A stretch of DNA of 7,361 bases from Deltaproteobacteria bacterium (GTDB lineage: Bacteria > Desulfobacterota > GWC2-55-46 > DRQE01). A model generated the notes under the pieces. It saw only the letters and a list, made by a program, of their open reading frames with translations, searched no databases and was not told where the DNA came from. The DNA lies in assembly GCA_030631875.1 (NCBI GenBank), contig DAOVKH010000085.1, positions 1 through 7,361 of the forward strand, given 5' to 3'. The position numbers and the translations under genes were made by a program. The stretch's first letter is position 1. Each line of letters starts with the position of its first letter. Below are positions 6,714-7,361 of the stretch, one piece after another.

Positions 6714-6789
6714 CGACTGGCATAGCTGTTAAGCTTTAGCCTCGTAACTCTGCGTCCCTGAGTTTCCCCGGGTTTGCTCTGAGCAAAGG
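6702..6789 (-). promoter_or_regulatory. GEMM-I-class cyclic dinucleotide riboswitch aptamer, A20 variant (GEMM-Ib, predicted cGAMP)
   Basis: Features on the - strand, in order: P1 CCTTTG (6789-6784) pairing with CGAAGG (6707-6702, one G-U); joining segment CTCAGAGCAAACC (6783-6771), equivalent to CACAGGGCAAACC of the Vibrio Vc2 aptamer; a P2 hairpin capped by a GAAA tetraloop (6766-6763); the core GGGACGCA (6758-6751), with the intercalating A47 equivalent at 6751; and a P3 arm with tetraloop-receptor halves CTAAAG (6739-6734) and CTATG (6725-6721). The C92 equivalent (6708) is C. The G20 equivalent (6778) is A, the change known to shift specificity from c-di-GMP to 3',3'-cGAMP. A48 is G. P1 shares its 3' strand with the terminator, so bound ligand should prevent termination (ON switch). 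Class identification is firm; ligand preference is inferred from one base. Confidence 0.9.
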
Positions 6790-6819
6790 TAGTTTGCGTT
6801 AATATTGATATCTGACTAA

Positions 6820-6848
6820 AGGATATACTATAGAGGAACATTTGTCAA
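6820..6848 (-). promoter_or_regulatory. Sigma-70-type promoter of the riboswitch-TPR unit
   Basis: On the - strand TTGACA (6848-6843) is a perfect -35 box. After a 17-base spacer comes TATCCT (6825-6820), a 4-of-6 match to the -10 box. Transcription would start near 6813, giving about 24 bases before the aptamer. The position just upstream of the riboswitch supports it; start-site data are lacking. Confidence 0.65.
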
Positions 6849-6892
6849 TATAAAAATCTTAAGTTCCATAAGTTATATTTTGGAGGAGTTGT

Positions 6893-6969
6893 TGGTGCCC
6901 TCGAGACGATTCGAACGTCCGACTCACGGATTAGGAATCCGTTGCTCTATCCTACTGAGCTACGAGGGC
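6893..6969 (-). tRNA. tRNA-Arg (anticodon CCU), CCA encoded
   Basis: This 77-base gene folds as a full cloverleaf on the - strand. The acceptor stem GCCCTCG pairs with CGAGGGC. The D arm is closed by GCTC and GAGC. The anticodon stem ACGGA/TCCGT holds the loop TTCCTAA with anticodon CCT (6935-6933), which reads AGG arginine codons. The variable loop is five bases. The T arm carries TTCGAAT in its loop and has one G-U pair. The discriminator is A (6896), followed by encoded CCA (6895-6893). It has its own promoter upstream and no clear terminator downstream. Such tRNA genes are common integration targets, but no integrase or repeated 3' end is visible here. Confidence 0.98.
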
Positions 6970-6997
6970 TTGAGATTACGTCTGTAAGTAATATATT

Positions 6998-7027
6998 AAT
7001 ATACTTAATTATACGGCAGGTTGTCAA
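6998..7027 (-). promoter_or_regulatory. Sigma-70-type promoter of tRNA-Arg
   Basis: On the - strand TTGACA (7027-7022) is followed after 18 bases by TATATT (7003-6998), a 5-of-6 match to the -10 box. The predicted start near 6991 lies about 22 bases before the tRNA. A TATAAT in the spacer is too close to the -35 box to use it. Confidence 0.65.
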
Positions 7028-7055
7028 TAGTGCATTTTTAGGCTATCTACACTAT
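7027..7055. repeat. Inverted repeat over the end of the small RHH-like gene
   Basis: ATAGTGCA (7027-7034) and TACACTAT (7048-7055) can pair over 8 positions with one G-U and a 13-base loop. It covers the stop codon of the 65-residue gene and touches the -35 box of the tRNA promoter. It lacks a T-run and is a weak terminator at best. It may be an operator or chance. Confidence 0.3.
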
Positions 7056-7249
7056 GTGATTCTCCCCACCTGCGTCAGGTACGCACCGACGGCCACGCGA
7101 AGGACACCGCTCAAATCCCAATCCTGATTAAGCTTTGCCTTATACTCTTCTGCGAGTTCTTTTAGTACTGCTACTTGGTCCTCTTCGAGCGTTACTGTAA
7201 GCTCTACCAATTCATCTCCACAACAATGTGTGTTCTCGTCTGCTGACAT
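7052..7249 (-). CDS. Small ribbon-helix-helix-like protein (65 residues)
   Basis: A strong AGGAGG (7263-7258) lies 8 bases before ATG 7249, so this short frame is very likely translated. Residues about 16-21 (LTVTLE) look like the DNA-binding beta-strand of a ribbon-helix-helix (Arc/MetJ-type) protein. They are followed by an amphipathic helix (about 23-40, DQVAVLKELAEEYKAKL) and a second helix (about 45-58, DLSGVLRVAVGAYL). The strand-helix-helix order and size fit that fold, which would make it a DNA-binding regulator or antitoxin-like protein. It is inferred from pattern only. The acidic N-terminus contains an adjacent Cys-Cys pair (residues 9-10) that could bind metal or sense redox. It follows the upstream partial gene after 19 bases, so the two are probably cotranscribed. 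No toxin-type partner is seen. Confidence 0.75.
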   Translation of the reverse strand: MSADENTHCCGDELVELTVTLEEDQVAVLKELAEEYKAKLNQDWDLSGVLRVAVGAYLTQVGRIT

Positions 7250-7268
7250 ATTATATCCCTCCTCTTTA

Positions 7269-7361
7269 TTAATCTTCAGGTGAAAATTTTGGCCTTGTGC
7301 CGGTCGCCTTCTCTATGACATCTTCTTTCCACTTACGATGCTTGCACATTATATCGACGAC
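7269..7361 (-). CDS. C-terminal end of an unidentified gene (start outside window)
   Basis: The - strand is open for 30 codons from the window edge to TAA at 7271-7269, giving VVDIMCKHRKWKEDVIEKAT followed by GTRPKFSPED. It ends 19 bases before the start of the RHH-like gene, whose ribosome binding site lies just after this stop. The residue mix looks like a soluble protein tail. I do not recognise the family; the fragment is too short to assign a function. It is called a gene because its stop and the strong downstream ribosome binding site fit an operon junction. Confidence 0.65.
   Translation of the reverse strand, partial: VVDIMCKHRKWKEDVIEKATGTRPKFSPED

Noticed and set aside
6790..6812. 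Second, tandem GEMM aptamer suggested by AACGCAAACTACC just upstream
   Set aside because: There is no GGGACGCA core, tetraloop or P1 partner; the segment is just leader sequence.
6859..6890. Terminator after tRNA-Arg (CTTA/TAAG then ATTTTTAT, - strand)
   Set aside because: Only a four-base stem; not stable enough to call.
6942..7127. + strand open frame of 61 codons
   Set aside because: It starts within the tRNA, runs through its promoter and into the RHH-like gene on the other strand, without a ribosome binding site.
1..7361. CRISPR array, prophage or toxin-antitoxin module
   Set aside because: No regularly spaced repeats, no phage genes, and no toxin-like partner next to the RHH-like gene.

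Overview
The window looks like a bacterial chromosome, most likely a deltaproteobacterium (Desulfobacterota/Desulfuromonadia-like) or a close relative. This rests on gene content (mutS, AMIN-type amidase, glnD and xerD in one tight cluster), a GEMM-type riboswitch with the base change known from Geobacter-type cGAMP switches, and a short TPR protein with a C-terminal motif I associate with that group. No species can be named from sequence alone.

Left half (1-5776, + strand): four genes read rightwards with almost no space between them. They are the 3' part of mutS (mismatch repair ATPase), an exported N-acetylmuramoyl-L-alanine amidase with an AMIN domain, a full-length glnD (PII uridylyltransferase/uridylyl-removing enzyme) and xerD (tyrosine recombinase). 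Overlaps or gaps of -8, 0 and 6 bases point to one transcript with translational coupling.

Middle (5777-6142): 366 bases without a gene, but not empty. About 105 bases after xerD lies a 28-bp sequence with the exact 11-6-11 layout of a dif site, matching the remembered E. coli dif at 22 of 28 positions. It sits where genes switch from rightward to leftward, as expected at a replication terminus. After it come a small hairpin resembling the anticodon arm of the window's own tRNA-Arg, and a long hairpin that probably ends leftward transcription.

Right half (6143-7361, - strand): reading leftwards, the window holds the last 30 codons of an unidentified gene, a 65-residue ribbon-helix-helix-like protein, tRNA-Arg(CCU) with its own promoter, and a riboswitch-controlled TPR protein gene. 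The riboswitch is a clear GEMM-I aptamer (P1 pairing, GAAA tetraloop and receptor, GGGACGCA core). The ligand-contacting base equivalent to G20 of Vc2 is A, the signature of GEMM-Ib, which prefers 3',3'-cGAMP. The 3' strand of P1 is also part of the 5' strand of a strong intrinsic terminator, so ligand binding should turn the gene on.

The two most notable results are the recombinase gene lying beside its apparent target site, and a predicted cGAMP-sensing switch driving a TPR protein of unknown function.
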